6,933 nt of DNA from Saprospiraceae bacterium (lineage in GTDB: Bacteria > Bacteroidota > Bacteroidia > Chitinophagales > Saprospiraceae), in NCBI GenBank assembly GCA_014379665.1, contig JACMLK010000252.1:1-6933 (forward strand), written 5' to 3'. A program made the position numbers and the translations under genes. Positions 1 through 6,050 of the stretch are shown piece by piece; positions within the stretch are counted from its first letter, which is position 1; every line of letters starts with the position of its first letter. Below the pieces are notes generated by a model that was not told the origin of the DNA, did not search any database, and worked only from the letters and a program-made list of their open reading frames with translations.

Positions 1-682
1 CTATGGATTTTTTTATTTTGGTGAGTTCTTCCATGAGTTGTTTTTTGGTATGCAGTCTGCCGGCTGTGTCAATAATAGCCACATCCAATGCATTATTCTG
101 TGCATACTGGACGGTTTCATATGCCACAGCTGCCGGGTCTGTATTCATACCTTTACTGTAGAAAAGACTCTTACTTCTATCTGCCCATATTTTTAATTGA
201 TCCACAGCAGCTGCTCTGAATGTATCTCCCGCTCCAAGCACTACCTGATGGCCTCTTTTTTGAAATTGGTAAGCCATTTTACCTATCGTGGTTGTTTTAC
301 CTACACCATTGACACCTACAACAAGCATTACATAAGGATGTTTGTCGTCCGGAATATCAAAATCTTCCACATCTTCTGTATTATTTTCAAACAAAATGTC
401 AATGATTACATTTTTTAAGATTTGATTGAGTTCATCGGTGTTGATGTACAGGTCTGCGGCTACTTTTTTCTCCAGGCGTTCAATAATTTTGATGGTAGTT
501 TCCAAACCGACATCTGAAGAAATAAGAATGTTTTCCAGTTGATCTAAAAAGGCCAGGTCTACTTTGGATTTGCCTGCAACTGCTTTTGTTATTTGTGTAA
601 AAAAGCTCTGTTTGGTTTTTTCAAGGCCTTTATTCAGGTCTTCTTCTTTATCCTTTGAGAAAAATTTTTTAAAGAAGCTCAT
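1..682 (-). CDS. ftsY: Signal recognition particle receptor FtsY (partial, C-terminus outside window)
   Basis: SRP receptor GTPase, which docks ribosome-nascent chain-SRP complexes at the inner membrane and hands them to SecYEG. The start is the ATG at 682-680 (MSFFKKFFSK). The frame stays open to position 2, giving 227 residues, and about 90 residues of the usual ~315 are missing. The N-terminal basic and acidic region is short, followed by the helical N domain to about residue 100. The G domain is clear: P-loop GVNGVGKTT at 123-131, DTFRAAA at 153-159, and DTAGRLH at 205-211 followed by KKQLMEEL. The second P-loop glycine and the RLH tail separate FtsY/Ffh GTPases from other P-loop enzymes, and the short N-terminus and lack of an M domain so far favour FtsY over Ffh. 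It follows rpmB-rpmG-DUF4295, as is usual in Bacteroidota. A terminator upstream suggests it may have its own promoter. Confidence 0.96.
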   Translation of the reverse strand, partial: MSFFKKFFSKDKEEDLNKGLEKTKQSFFTQITKAVAGKSKVDLAFLDQLENILISSDVGLETTIKIIERLEKKVAADLYINTDELNQILKNVIIDILFENNTEDVEDFDIPDDKHPYVMLVVGVNGVGKTTTIGKMAYQFQKRGHQVVLGAGDTFRAAAVDQLKIWADRSKSLFYSKGMNTDPAAVAYETVQYAQNNALDVAIIDTAGRLHTKKQLMEELTKIKKSI

Positions 683-740
683 AGTGATTCATTGAAGGTT
701 TAAGAATGAGAAGTGAGTTCAATTAGTGTCCGGAAATTAT

Positions 741-772
741 TAAACATAAAAAGGGTTTTCCTCTCTGTGAAA
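741..772 (-). promoter_or_regulatory. Possible ftsY promoter (weak)
   Basis: On the minus strand TATGTTTA (748-741) matches the Bacteroidota -7 consensus TAnnTTTG at all fixed positions except the last. A partial -33 element TTTC (772-769) lies 20 nt upstream. This would place the transcript start near 734, about 50 nt before the ftsY ATG. The site overlaps the preceding terminator hairpin. Both elements are imperfect and the region is AT-rich, so a chance match is quite possible. Confidence 0.3.
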
Positions 773-787
773 AGAAAAACCCTCTTT
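748..787 (-). terminator. Intrinsic terminator after the rpmB-rpmG-DUF4295 genes
   Basis: The minus strand reads AGGGTTTTTC, a loop of about 13 nt, then GAAAACCCT followed directly by TTTT. The stem is eight continuous pairs (752-759 with 776-783) plus a G-C pair after a one-base bulge. The run of Ts after the hairpin fits a rho-independent terminator for minus-strand transcription. It sits 20 nt after the DUF4295 stop codon and about 65 nt before the ftsY start, so it should end or attenuate the ribosomal-protein transcript before ftsY. Confidence 0.8.
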
Positions 788-806
788 AAAAACCGAAATT
801 ATCCGA

Positions 807-983
807 TTATTTATTTTCTTCAAAAAATTCTTTAACCTTATCCTTGTGGATGATAGATTCCTTGTATGAATATTTTCCTGTGATAGGGTCTTTTATGGAC
901 TTTACCACTTTTACATGATCTCTGCCTGAACCGGCATTTGCTGCCCTTTGGGCAACTCTCGCGTTTTTAGATACCTTTGCCAT
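807..983 (-). CDS. DUF4295 family small protein
   Basis: A 58-residue basic protein (MAKVSKNARVAQRA...), from ATG at 983-981 to TAA at 809-807. From residue 22 it has the DUF4295 pattern: HVKVVKSIKDP, then TGKYSYKE, then a lysine-rich helix ending KVKEFFEENK. DUF4295 proteins are about 50 residues, confined to Bacteroidota, and almost always encoded right after rpmG. Their function is unknown; the company they keep suggests a ribosome-associated or assembly role, which is inference. The N-terminal basic stretch here is slightly longer than I recall for the family. The gene begins 2 nt after the rpmG stop codon, so the two are surely co-transcribed and perhaps translationally coupled. A terminator follows. 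Confidence 0.88.
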   Translation of the reverse strand: MAKVSKNARVAQRAANAGSGRDHVKVVKSIKDPITGKYSYKESIIHKDKVKEFFEENK

Positions 984-985
984 TA

Positions 986-1174
986 TTACTTGATTTCTTT
1001 ATGAAGTGTATACTTTTTCAACACAGCATTGAATTTTTTAATTTCAAGTCTGTCCGGATTATTCTTACGATTTTTCTCCGTTACGTATCTTGAAGTTCCT
1101 GGCATTCCACTTGCCTTATGTTCTGTACATTCAAGAATGATCTGGATTCTGTTACCTTTTGCTTTTTTTGCCAT
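986..1174 (-). CDS. rpmG: 50S ribosomal protein L33
   Basis: Large-subunit protein bL33, near the ribosomal E site. At 62 residues it has the expected size and fold landmarks: [18 protein letters not shown], then [22 protein letters not shown], then a basic tail. The zinc-binding form has two CxxC pairs; this copy has a single cysteine (residue 16), so it is the zinc-independent (C-minus) form. The start ATG at 1174 gives the family-typical MAKKAKG opening. An AAGGA sequence lies about 8 nt upstream, which is unusual only in that Bacteroidota seldom show clear Shine-Dalgarno sites. It lies 29 nt after rpmB and 2 nt before the DUF4295 gene. Confidence 0.95.
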   Translation of the reverse strand: MAKKAKGNRIQIILECTEHKASGMPGTSRYVTEKNRKNNPDRLEIKKFNAVLKKYTLHKEIK

Positions 1175-1203
1175 GGCTATCCTTCAATTTTGCTTTTATT
1201 CGA

Positions 1204-1452
1204 TTATAATTTTACACCGGTCTTAACACCTGTAAATTCCAATTCTTTAAGATAGGCGTGAAGTCCTTTTTTATCAATGTTCCTTAAGGCTTGTGAACAG
1301 ATTTTTAAAGTCACCCATTCTCCTGTTTCAGGCATAAAAAATCTCTTGGTAAACAGATTTGGTAAAAACCTCCTGTTTGTTTTTACATTTGAATGCGATA
1401 CTTTGTGACCCTTCATTGGCCTTTTACCCGTCAATTGGCAAACTCTAGACAT
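1204..1452 (-). CDS. rpmB: 50S ribosomal protein L28
   Basis: Large-subunit protein bL28. The 82-residue product opens MSRVCQLTGKRPMKGHKVSH and continues SNVKTNRRFLPNL and TKRFFMPETGEWVTLKI, all diagnostic of bL28. It closes with the helix ALRNIDKKGLHAYLKEL. Its only cysteines are at 5 and 52, so the four-cysteine zinc site of some bL28 proteins is absent, matching the C-minus L33 next door. The last ~12 residues after LKEL (EFTGVKTGVKL) look like a short tail. It is the first protein gene of the rpmB-rpmG-DUF4295 set and lies 74 nt after a tRNA-Arg gene on the same strand. Its transcript probably starts upstream of that tRNA, since no good promoter is seen in the gap. Confidence 0.95.
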   Translation of the reverse strand: MSRVCQLTGKRPMKGHKVSHSNVKTNRRFLPNLFTKRFFMPETGEWVTLKICSQALRNIDKKGLHAYLKELEFTGVKTGVKL

Positions 1453-1484
1453 TTTGCTTCTTTTTTAATTTGTTATTCAGCAAT

Positions 1485-1513
1485 AGAGCAATATATATCA
1501 AATAAATCGCTCT
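1485..1513 (+). terminator. Hairpin between tRNA-Arg and rpmB; terminator-like on the plus strand
   Basis: AGAGCAAT (1485-1492) and ATCGCTCT (1506-1513) form a stem of eight positions around a 13-nt AT-rich loop. On the plus strand one pair is an A-C mismatch, but the hairpin is followed by seven Ts (1513-1519), as in an intrinsic terminator. On the minus strand the same pair is a G-U wobble, so the stem is better, but no T run follows. It may block antisense transcription into the tRNA gene, or act as a processing or leader structure in the tRNA-rpmB transcript. Structure seen; role inferred. Confidence 0.35.
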
Positions 1514-1526
1514 TTTTTTAGTTTTG

Positions 1527-1600
1527 TGACTCCGGAAGGATTCGAACCTTCAACCGCCTGATTCGTAGTCAGGTACTCTATCCAGTTGAGCTACGGTGCC
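1527..1600 (-). tRNA. tRNA-Arg (anticodon ACG)
   Basis: A 74-nt cloverleaf on the minus strand. The 5' acceptor strand is GGCACCG, followed by U8-A9 and the D stem GCTC/GAGT. The anticodon stem CCTGA/TCAGG encloses the loop CTACGAA, giving anticodon ACG, so this tRNA reads CGN arginine codons once A34 is deaminated to inosine by TadA. The T stem GAAGG/CCTTC encloses TTCGAAT. The 3' acceptor strand is CGGAGTC with discriminator A. CCA is not encoded and would be added after transcription. The acceptor stem is imperfect: position 4 faces 69 as A-A, and position 2 faces 71 as G-U. All other stems pair well, apart from one G-U at the end of the D stem. Confidence 0.95.
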
Positions 1601-1692
1601 TTGATTTGTTCAAATCTTTCTTATGTCTCTATCTATCAACACTTTATGGCAAAATTTATTACAATCTACCTTCTGAATTTCTAAATAGGCTG

Positions 1693-1723
1693 CAAAGATA
1701 ATTTTTTTATTTGTTTTTGCAAA
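1693..1723 (-). promoter_or_regulatory. Bacteroidota-type promoter for tRNA-Arg and probably rpmB-rpmG-DUF4295
   Basis: On the minus strand the -33 element TTTG (1723-1720) is separated by 19 nt from the -7 element TATCTTTG (1700-1693), a full match to the Bacteroidota primary sigma consensus TTTG-N19-TAnnTTTG. The start should fall near 1687, leaving a leader of about 85 nt before the tRNA. The -33 element lies in an AT-rich inverted repeat (TTGTTTT/AAAACAA, 1711-1727). Nothing else coding is seen between 1601 and 1789, and no clear terminator follows corA, so read-through from the upstream operon is possible. Confidence 0.8.
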
Positions 1724-1789
1724 ACAATTTTTTAAAATAAATATATTAAATATTCTAATATCATGAGCGTACAAGGTCATAATTGCGGG

Positions 1790-2875
1790 CTAAAACCAGT
1801 TTTTTCGTTTAAACCAAATAGTAAGTCCGATCACAATCACAATCATAATGCCCCATATTAAATAATACCCGTAACGCCATTCAAGTTCCGGCATATATTT
1901 GAAATTCATACCATATACACCCACAATAAATGTCAAAGGAATAAAAAATGTTGAAATGATGGTAAGGACTTTTATAATTTTATTCATCTCATGGCTCAAA
2001 GAGTTTAAATATACATCTTTCAGACTTACATTGATTTCCCGATAAGTTTCCACAGTCTCCAACACTTGTACGGTATGATCGAGCACGTCTTTGAAGTATT
2101 TTTTTGTCTGATCCTTTATTAATGGGTGTTCGATGTTAACTAACTTATTCAGGACATCTCTGAGTGGATAGATATTTTTGCGCATTTGCATAGTGTCCTT
2201 TTTATTATTCTGAATCAGAGTCAGGTGTTCTGCCTTAGGGCAACTCATGATTTCTATCTCCAGAAGCTCCAGATGCTCACCAAGTTTCTCCAGTATTTCA
2301 AAATAATTGTCCACCGTAATGTCTAATAATCTGTAGAAAAGATAATCAATTGACTTTTCTCTTAATATCGACGATTTGGTGTTAAGTTTATCTCTGAGCA
2401 GATCAAAGTAGTCACCGGGTTTTTCCTGAAATGTGATCACTGTGTTTTTAGTCAGAATGATGGAGAACTGTTCTTCTTCTATCTCTTTAGTTACATCGTC
2501 CCATTCCAGAGACTTGAATGTAAAAAAGAGATAGTTTGCTTCATCTTCGACTTTAGGTCGCTGGAATACATTCATAATGTCTTCCTGATACAGATAGTGA
2601 ATTCCATATTTATTACATATGTCTCTCACATACACCTCATTGCTGATGCCATCTACATTTATCCAGAGATTTTTGTCGGAAAGTTCTGTTTTTTTAAATT
2701 CTTCCAGCGTTGGTTTTTTTACTTCCACACTTTCCGAATCATAACTTATCGTCTCAAGAACTGAAATATCCATGATATTAGTTCCGGTATATACATGTGT
2801 ACCGGGTGCTAATCCTTTTTTGCTGGGAGGATGTTTTATTTTTGAATGTTGGATGTTTCTATTTTTTGTTTTCAA
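1790..2875 (-). CDS. corA: CorA family magnesium/cobalt transporter
   Basis: Homopentameric inner-membrane channel that admits Mg2+ (and Co2+/Ni2+), gated by Mg2+ bound to its large cytoplasmic domain. The 361-residue length fits the family. Near the N-terminus GLAPGTHVYTG (21-31) is a common opening of the Thermotoga-type CorA branch. An alpha/beta cytoplasmic domain follows, then a long helical region that includes the stalk helix (to about 300). TM1 spans about 303-321 and ends in the signature YGMNF (GMN at 322-324). The periplasmic loop carries MPEL (328-331). TM2 spans about 339-355 and is followed by the basic tail KRKNWF inside the cell. It begins 11 nt after the DUF5683 stop codon, so it is probably the last gene of the partition operon, an uncommon place for corA as far as I recall. 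Substrate preference cannot be read from sequence. Confidence 0.93.
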   Translation of the reverse strand: MKTKNRNIQHSKIKHPPSKKGLAPGTHVYTGTNIMDISVLETISYDSESVEVKKPTLEEFKKTELSDKNLWINVDGISNEVYVRDICNKYGIHYLYQEDIMNVFQRPKVEDEANYLFFTFKSLEWDDVTKEIEEEQFSIILTKNTVITFQEKPGDYFDLLRDKLNTKSSILREKSIDYLFYRLLDITVDNYFEILEKLGEHLELLEIEIMSCPKAEHLTLIQNNKKDTMQMRKNIYPLRDVLNKLVNIEHPLIKDQTKKYFKDVLDHTVQVLETVETYREINVSLKDVYLNSLSHEMNKIIKVLTIISTFFIPLTFIVGVYGMNFKYMPELEWRYGYYLIWGIMIVIVIGLTIWFKRKNWF

Positions 2876-2886
2876 TGTTGATGGGC

Positions 2887-3504
2887 TTAAGGAGTTGCTG
2901 GAAATAAGGGATTTACAATGGTCTTAGTTTTTTTATTAAGTGAAATATGGAATCCCAAAGTCGCCATCATTGGGATGACCTCTGTATTATATCCATTGAT
3001 AGTCAGGTCATCACTTACGTCAAAATCTAAAAGATGGCGATCCACAAAGGCATCTACTACTGTAATCAGATGACCCGCAATCAGCCAAACCCAGGAATAT
3101 TCTTTATTCTTTCTATAAAAATCACGTTGCGATTTTAGCCTGCTTTTAAGTGGATCATCGTCTTTTACTGCCTGAAGGTATAAAGCCTGACTGGTATTGT
3201 ATTGACTGGTATTCCAGAGCAGCAGGTAGGTGAGCCCACCATCAATCCCGACAGCCAAAGGCACCTTCCACCATTTTTTATTGTATGCCTGCCCGCCACC
3301 CGGAATCAGTAAGGAGTACAACGCCGCATTGCCGGGTTTCCCTTTAAAAAGAGAAAAAAAGCCATTCCTGTTTATAATGGTGTCATTTTCATTGAGCGTG
3401 TCCTGCACCACGTAGGTTTGCTGGTCATCAGGTCTGTTGATCTGACCATGACAAAAACAGCAGAGTGAAACAAGAACTAAGGTTAGAGTGCATATTCTAA
3501 GCAT
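2887..3504 (-). CDS. DUF5683 domain-containing secreted/envelope protein
   Basis: A 205-residue protein of unknown function. The N-terminus is a signal peptide: short MLR, hydrophobic ICTLTLVLVSLCCFC, and a likely cleavage near HGQ (about residue 20). Despite several cysteines there is no good lipobox. The DUF5683 core starts near residue 58 with ALYSLLIPGGGQAYNKKWWK, a glycine-rich turn and aromatic patch, followed by a hydrophobic segment (GIDGGLTYLLLW). A charged helix SRLKSQRDFYRKNKEYSW leads to a second hydrophobic segment and the family-typical DAFVDRHLLDFDVSDDL (about 150-167). The end is probably a beta segment. The family is restricted to Bacteroidota and regularly follows parB. It lies 25 nt after parB and 11 nt before corA. 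The role is unknown; a link between partition and the envelope would be speculation. Confidence 0.87.
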   Translation of the reverse strand: MLRICTLTLVLVSLCCFCHGQINRPDDQQTYVVQDTLNENDTIINRNGFFSLFKGKPGNAALYSLLIPGGGQAYNKKWWKVPLAVGIDGGLTYLLLWNTSQYNTSQALYLQAVKDDDPLKSRLKSQRDFYRKNKEYSWVWLIAGHLITVVDAFVDRHLLDFDVSDDLTINGYNTEVIPMMATLGFHISLNKKTKTIVNPLFPATP

Positions 3505-3529
3505 AATTAAGTAACGATTTTTTACATAA

Positions 3530-4432
3530 TTAGTTATCTTTTCTCAACCTTTCCATGATATTGTTTAATTCTTTGTCTGTCTTGAATGAGATCGTAATCA
3601 TACCTTTACCGGCACTATCTCTTTTGATGTCTACAGCAGTACCAAGCATCAGGCTTATTTCATCTTTTATTTTTCTGATTTCCGGTGTATTTCCATCCTT
3701 TTTGGATTCACTCGGGTGGGAAGAAGGTTTAGTTGTCTGATAAGACTTAATCAGTTGTTCCAGTGCCCTTACGGAATGACCATTATCCACTGTTTCTTTA
3801 AATAGTTTTATTTGTAGTGCAAGATTGTCGATGCCTGCCAACGCCCTGGCATGTCCCATGCTCAACTTTCCTTCTTTGATGGAAGACTGTATCTGTGCCG
3901 GTAGTTTCAGTATTCTTACGTAATTGGTGATAGTACTCCTGTCTTTGCCGACTTTATCCGATAATGCCTCATGAGTAAGATTGCACTCGTCCATTAATCT
4001 CTGGTACGAAATGGCTATTTCCAAAGCGTTGAGATCTGCTCTCTGGATGTTTTCAACTAATGCCATTTCAAGCATTTCCTGATCATTTGCCACCCTGATA
4101 TAAGCCGGAATTTCTTTGATACCGGCCATTTTGGAAGCCCGAAGTCGTCTTTCACCGGAAATCAACTGATATTTATTTCCTCCTACAGATCGGACCGTGA
4201 TTGGTTGGATAAGACCTGATGATTTAATAGATTTTGCCAATTCCATCAATTGATCGGTATCAAAATCTTTCCTTGGCTGGAAAGGGTTTACTTCAATCAC
4301 TTCCGGACTTATCAGGGCAATGCTGTTGGTCAGTTCACGGACAAGATTATTTCGCTCCAGTGGGTTATTGGTCTTTTCTATATTTGAAAGAAGAGACCTT
4401 AATCCTTTTGAAACTTCATTTTTTTTGTTCAT
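3530..4432 (-). CDS. parB: Chromosome partitioning protein ParB (CTP-dependent parS-binding clamp)
   Basis: Binds parS sites near the origin, slides as a CTP-switched clamp, and works with ParA to segregate origins and load SMC. It is 300 residues, standard for chromosomal ParB. The N-terminal KGLRSLLSNI (9-18) resembles the GLGxLL ParA-contact motif. Then come SGLIQPITV (72-80, box I), the CTP-binding GERRLRA (93-99, box II) and ENIQRADLN (127-135). A helix-turn-helix runs about 152-176 (LTHEALSDKVGKDRSTITNY), followed by KLSMGHARAL (189-198). After a charged, variable linker at about 230-250, the C-terminal dimerisation domain ends RLRKDN. It is 15 nt behind parA and 25 nt ahead of the DUF5683 gene. 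No parS sequence is visible in the window. Confidence 0.97.
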   Translation of the reverse strand: MNKKNEVSKGLRSLLSNIEKTNNPLERNNLVRELTNSIALISPEVIEVNPFQPRKDFDTDQLMELAKSIKSSGLIQPITVRSVGGNKYQLISGERRLRASKMAGIKEIPAYIRVANDQEMLEMALVENIQRADLNALEIAISYQRLMDECNLTHEALSDKVGKDRSTITNYVRILKLPAQIQSSIKEGKLSMGHARALAGIDNLALQIKLFKETVDNGHSVRALEQLIKSYQTTKPSSHPSESKKDGNTPEIRKIKDEISLMLGTAVDIKRDSAGKGMITISFKTDKELNNIMERLRKDN

Positions 4433-4447
4433 AATATAACTGTCTGA

Positions 4448-5230
4448 TTACTGTTTATAAACACTTTCTTCATTCATAGTAAGAAATTCCTGCGCAAGAT
4501 TCAGAAAATTGATAGCGCCTTTGCTGCTGGCGTCGTAAATGATCACCGGCTGTCCCAGTGAAGGGGCTTCCCCAATTTTGCTGTTTCTGTGTATGATGGT
4601 TTCAAAAATATTATCTGAGATAATGTGTCTTATTTCTTCGATGACCATATTTGCCATCCGTATTCTTTGATCATACATGGATAGTACAATTCCTTCTACC
4701 TGTAGTTCCGGATTCAGGGACTGTTGTATCAGATTGATCGTGTCTTTAAGTTTTCCCAAACCTTCCAGTGAAAAAAATTCACACTGAACAGGGACTATTA
4801 CACTATCCGCAGCGACCAATGCATTTACTGTAATTAAACCAAGAGATGGCAGGCAATCCACAAAAATATAATCATATTCATCTCTGATTTTTTCGAGCAA
4901 CTGTTTCATTTTGAATTCCCTGTTAGGTTGATTGACCAATTCAATTTCGGCACCTACCAGATCAATGGATGAAGGAAGAATAAACAGATTCGGTGTTTTA
5001 GTCACTAGGATAGCCAATCGGGGATCTGCATCAGCGACCAGGCACTCATAGGTCGTAAGCCCGACCTCATCTGCTTTGATACCTACACCGGATGTTGCAT
5101 TGGCCTGTGGATCAGAATCTACAAGCAGCACTTTTTTTTCCAGTATGGCCAGTGTGGCAGCAAGATTTATTGCAGTAGTCGTTTTTCCCACTCCGCCCTT
5201 TTGATTTGCTATTGCAATTATTTTACCCAT
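4448..5230 (-). CDS. parA: Chromosome partitioning ATPase ParA (Soj)
   Basis: Deviant Walker-A ATPase that forms DNA-bound sandwich dimers and moves ParB-parS complexes across the nucleoid. It is 260 residues, typical of short chromosomal ParA without an N-terminal helix-turn-helix. Landmarks are KGGVGKTT (11-18, including both signature lysines' positions K11 and K16), DSDPQANAT (38-46, Walker A') and [12 protein letters not shown] (120-131, Walker B). The usual DC(P/S)PSLG reads DCLPSLG here, with Leu at 127. [16 protein letters not shown] segment follows, then a C-terminal helix. The ATG at 5230 gives the normal [13 protein letters not shown] start. It lies 11 nt after the UPF0173 gene and 15 nt before parB, so all belong to one operon. 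Confidence 0.97.
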   Translation of the reverse strand: MGKIIAIANQKGGVGKTTTAINLAATLAILEKKVLLVDSDPQANATSGVGIKADEVGLTTYECLVADADPRLAILVTKTPNLFILPSSIDLVGAEIELVNQPNREFKMKQLLEKIRDEYDYIFVDCLPSLGLITVNALVAADSVIVPVQCEFFSLEGLGKLKDTINLIQQSLNPELQVEGIVLSMYDQRIRMANMVIEEIRHIISDNIFETIIHRNSKIGEAPSLGQPVIIYDASSKGAINFLNLAQEFLTMNEESVYKQ

Positions 5231-5241
5231 TTGATTTTTTT

Positions 5242-5922
5242 TTATAATTCTATGCTCGCTCCGATATTTAATAAAATAAGTTCCTTCCCCGCGTTTTTGA
5301 ATTCGTTGATTGCTGCCTGATGATCTATTTTAATATACCCGAAAGTATCATAATGACATCCAATGATTTTGTCGCATTGAATAAAATCAGCTGCATATAC
5401 AGCATCTTCATACCCCATAGTGAAATTATCACCGATCGGAAGTATGGCAAAATCCAATGCCGGGCATATCATAGGAATAAGTTTCATATCATAGGTCAGC
5501 GAGGTGTCACCTGCAAAATAAAAACATTTTTTTTCATCCCATATAACAAACCCTCCTGAGGCTCCTCCATAACTGCCGTCAGGCAACATACTGGAATGTG
5601 TGGCCGCAACGTATTTTACAGTACCAAAGTCAAATTTTCTTTTACCACCAATATTCATAGGATGCCCCTTTAGCCCTTTTGATTCATACCATGATACTAT
5701 TTCATAATTGGAAATGATGGTGGCATTGTTGGCTTTTGCAAGTAGCTCTGCGTCGGCAACATGGTCTTCATGGCCGTGAGACAATAATATGTAATTTGGT
5801 TTAAGTGTGTCCAGACTAATCGATGAAGCCAGCGGATTTGGCGTGATCATCGGATCAAAAACCAGATTATACCCGTTGAATTCCATTACAAATGCTGATT
5901 GACCCAGGTATGTCAACTTCAT
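5242..5922 (-). CDS. UPF0173 family metal-dependent hydrolase (metallo-beta-lactamase fold)
   Basis: A 226-residue cytoplasmic protein of the UPF0173/YtkL-like metallo-beta-lactamase group, whose substrate is unknown. The start [11 protein letters not shown] is the normal family opening. Metal ligands are visible: HGHEDH (H49, H51, D53, H54), H109 in [11 protein letters not shown]139 in YFAGDTS, and the distal H190 in [12 protein letters not shown]. The glycine-rich [13 protein letters not shown] (116-128) and the PIGDNFTMG segment (162-170) are also family features. All ligands are intact, so it should bind two metals and be active. It is the first protein gene of the partition operon, 11 nt before parA. 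I recall similar placement beside parA in other Bacteroidota, but cannot confirm that here. A promoter with TATCTTTG lies about 120 nt upstream. Confidence 0.92.
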   Translation of the reverse strand: MKLTYLGQSAFVMEFNGYNLVFDPMITPNPLASSISLDTLKPNYILLSHGHEDHVADAELLAKANNATIISNYEIVSWYESKGLKGHPMNIGGKRKFDFGTVKYVAATHSSMLPDGSYGGASGGFVIWDEKKCFYFAGDTSLTYDMKLIPMICPALDFAILPIGDNFTMGYEDAVYAADFIQCDKIIGCHYDTFGYIKIDHQAAINEFKNAGKELILLNIGASIEL

Positions 5923-5924
5923 AT

Positions 5925-5999
5925 CTATTTTTGTTTTAAATTGTAAGTTATATGGTCAAAGTAATTATAATGAAAATGGAGGTTTTCTTTCTCAAACAT
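5925..5999 (-). CDS. Possible leader peptide of 24 residues upstream of the UPF0173 gene
   Basis: An ATG at 5999-5997 opens 24 codons ending in TAG at 5927-5925, only 2 nt before the start codon of the UPF0173 gene. The predicted peptide opens MFEKENLHFHYNYFDH and is rich in aromatic and histidine residues. It overlaps the end of another tiny frame by 8 nt. The arrangement would allow translational coupling into the operon. A frame this short in an AT-rich leader can easily arise by chance, and there is no homology to lean on. Confidence 0.22.
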   Translation of the reverse strand: MFEKENLHFHYNYFDHITYNLKQK

Positions 6000-6033
6000 T
6001 CTTTCTACCCTTTGTAAAGTAATCCATTTCCAT
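5992..6033 (-). CDS. Possible first leader peptide of 13 residues
   Basis: An ATG at 6033-6031, with a second ATG two codons later, opens 13 codons (MEMDYFTKGRKNV) ending in TGA at 5994-5992. The ATG lies only 10 nt beyond the -7 promoter element, so its transcript would have almost no leader. Its stop codon overlaps the start of the next short frame. This is a weak call, listed because of its placement. Confidence 0.17.
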   Translation of the reverse strand: MEMDYFTKGRKNV

Positions 6034-6042
6034 TTGAGGCCG

Positions 6043-6050
6043 CAAAGATA
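6043..6050 (-). promoter_or_regulatory. Promoter -7 element for the UPF0173-parA-parB-DUF5683-corA operon
   Basis: The minus strand reads TATCTTTG, an exact match to the Bacteroidota -7 consensus TAnnTTTG, and followed by GC as at the tRNA-Arg promoter. No good TTTG -33 element is found at the expected 19-21 nt, so the upstream half is weak. The transcript should begin near 6037-6040, giving a leader of about 115 nt before the UPF0173 ATG. No other promoter-like sequence is seen within the five-gene run, whose gaps are 11-25 nt. Confidence 0.65.

Noticed and set aside
1029..1226. Plus-strand open frame opposite rpmG, and similar plus-strand frames opposite ftsY, DUF5683, parB, UPF0173 and the 3'-most gene
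   Set aside because: Each lies antisense to a well-recognised minus-strand gene, lacks family features, and has no promoter or plausible neighbours.
1499..1506. TTTATTTG on the minus strand as a separate rpmB promoter
   Set aside because: One mismatch at an important -7 position and no TTTG -33 element at suitable spacing. The strong promoter upstream of tRNA-Arg explains expression better.
1603..1616. Perfect inverted repeat GATTTG-TT-CAAATC just upstream of the tRNA 5' end
   Set aside because: The loop would be only two bases and the stem AT-rich, so it is not a convincing hairpin; it is likely chance in an AT-rich leader.
2887..3504. DUF5683 protein as a lipoprotein because of the cysteine-rich LVSLCCFC signal region
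   Set aside because: No cysteine has a proper lipobox; the residue before the first cysteine is Leu, which is not accepted at -1. A signal peptidase I substrate fits better.
3530..5230. Search for a parS site (TGTTTCACGTGAAACA-like) in or near parAB
   Set aside because: No CACGTG-centred 14-16 bp palindrome was seen anywhere in the window by eye; parS may lie elsewhere near the origin.
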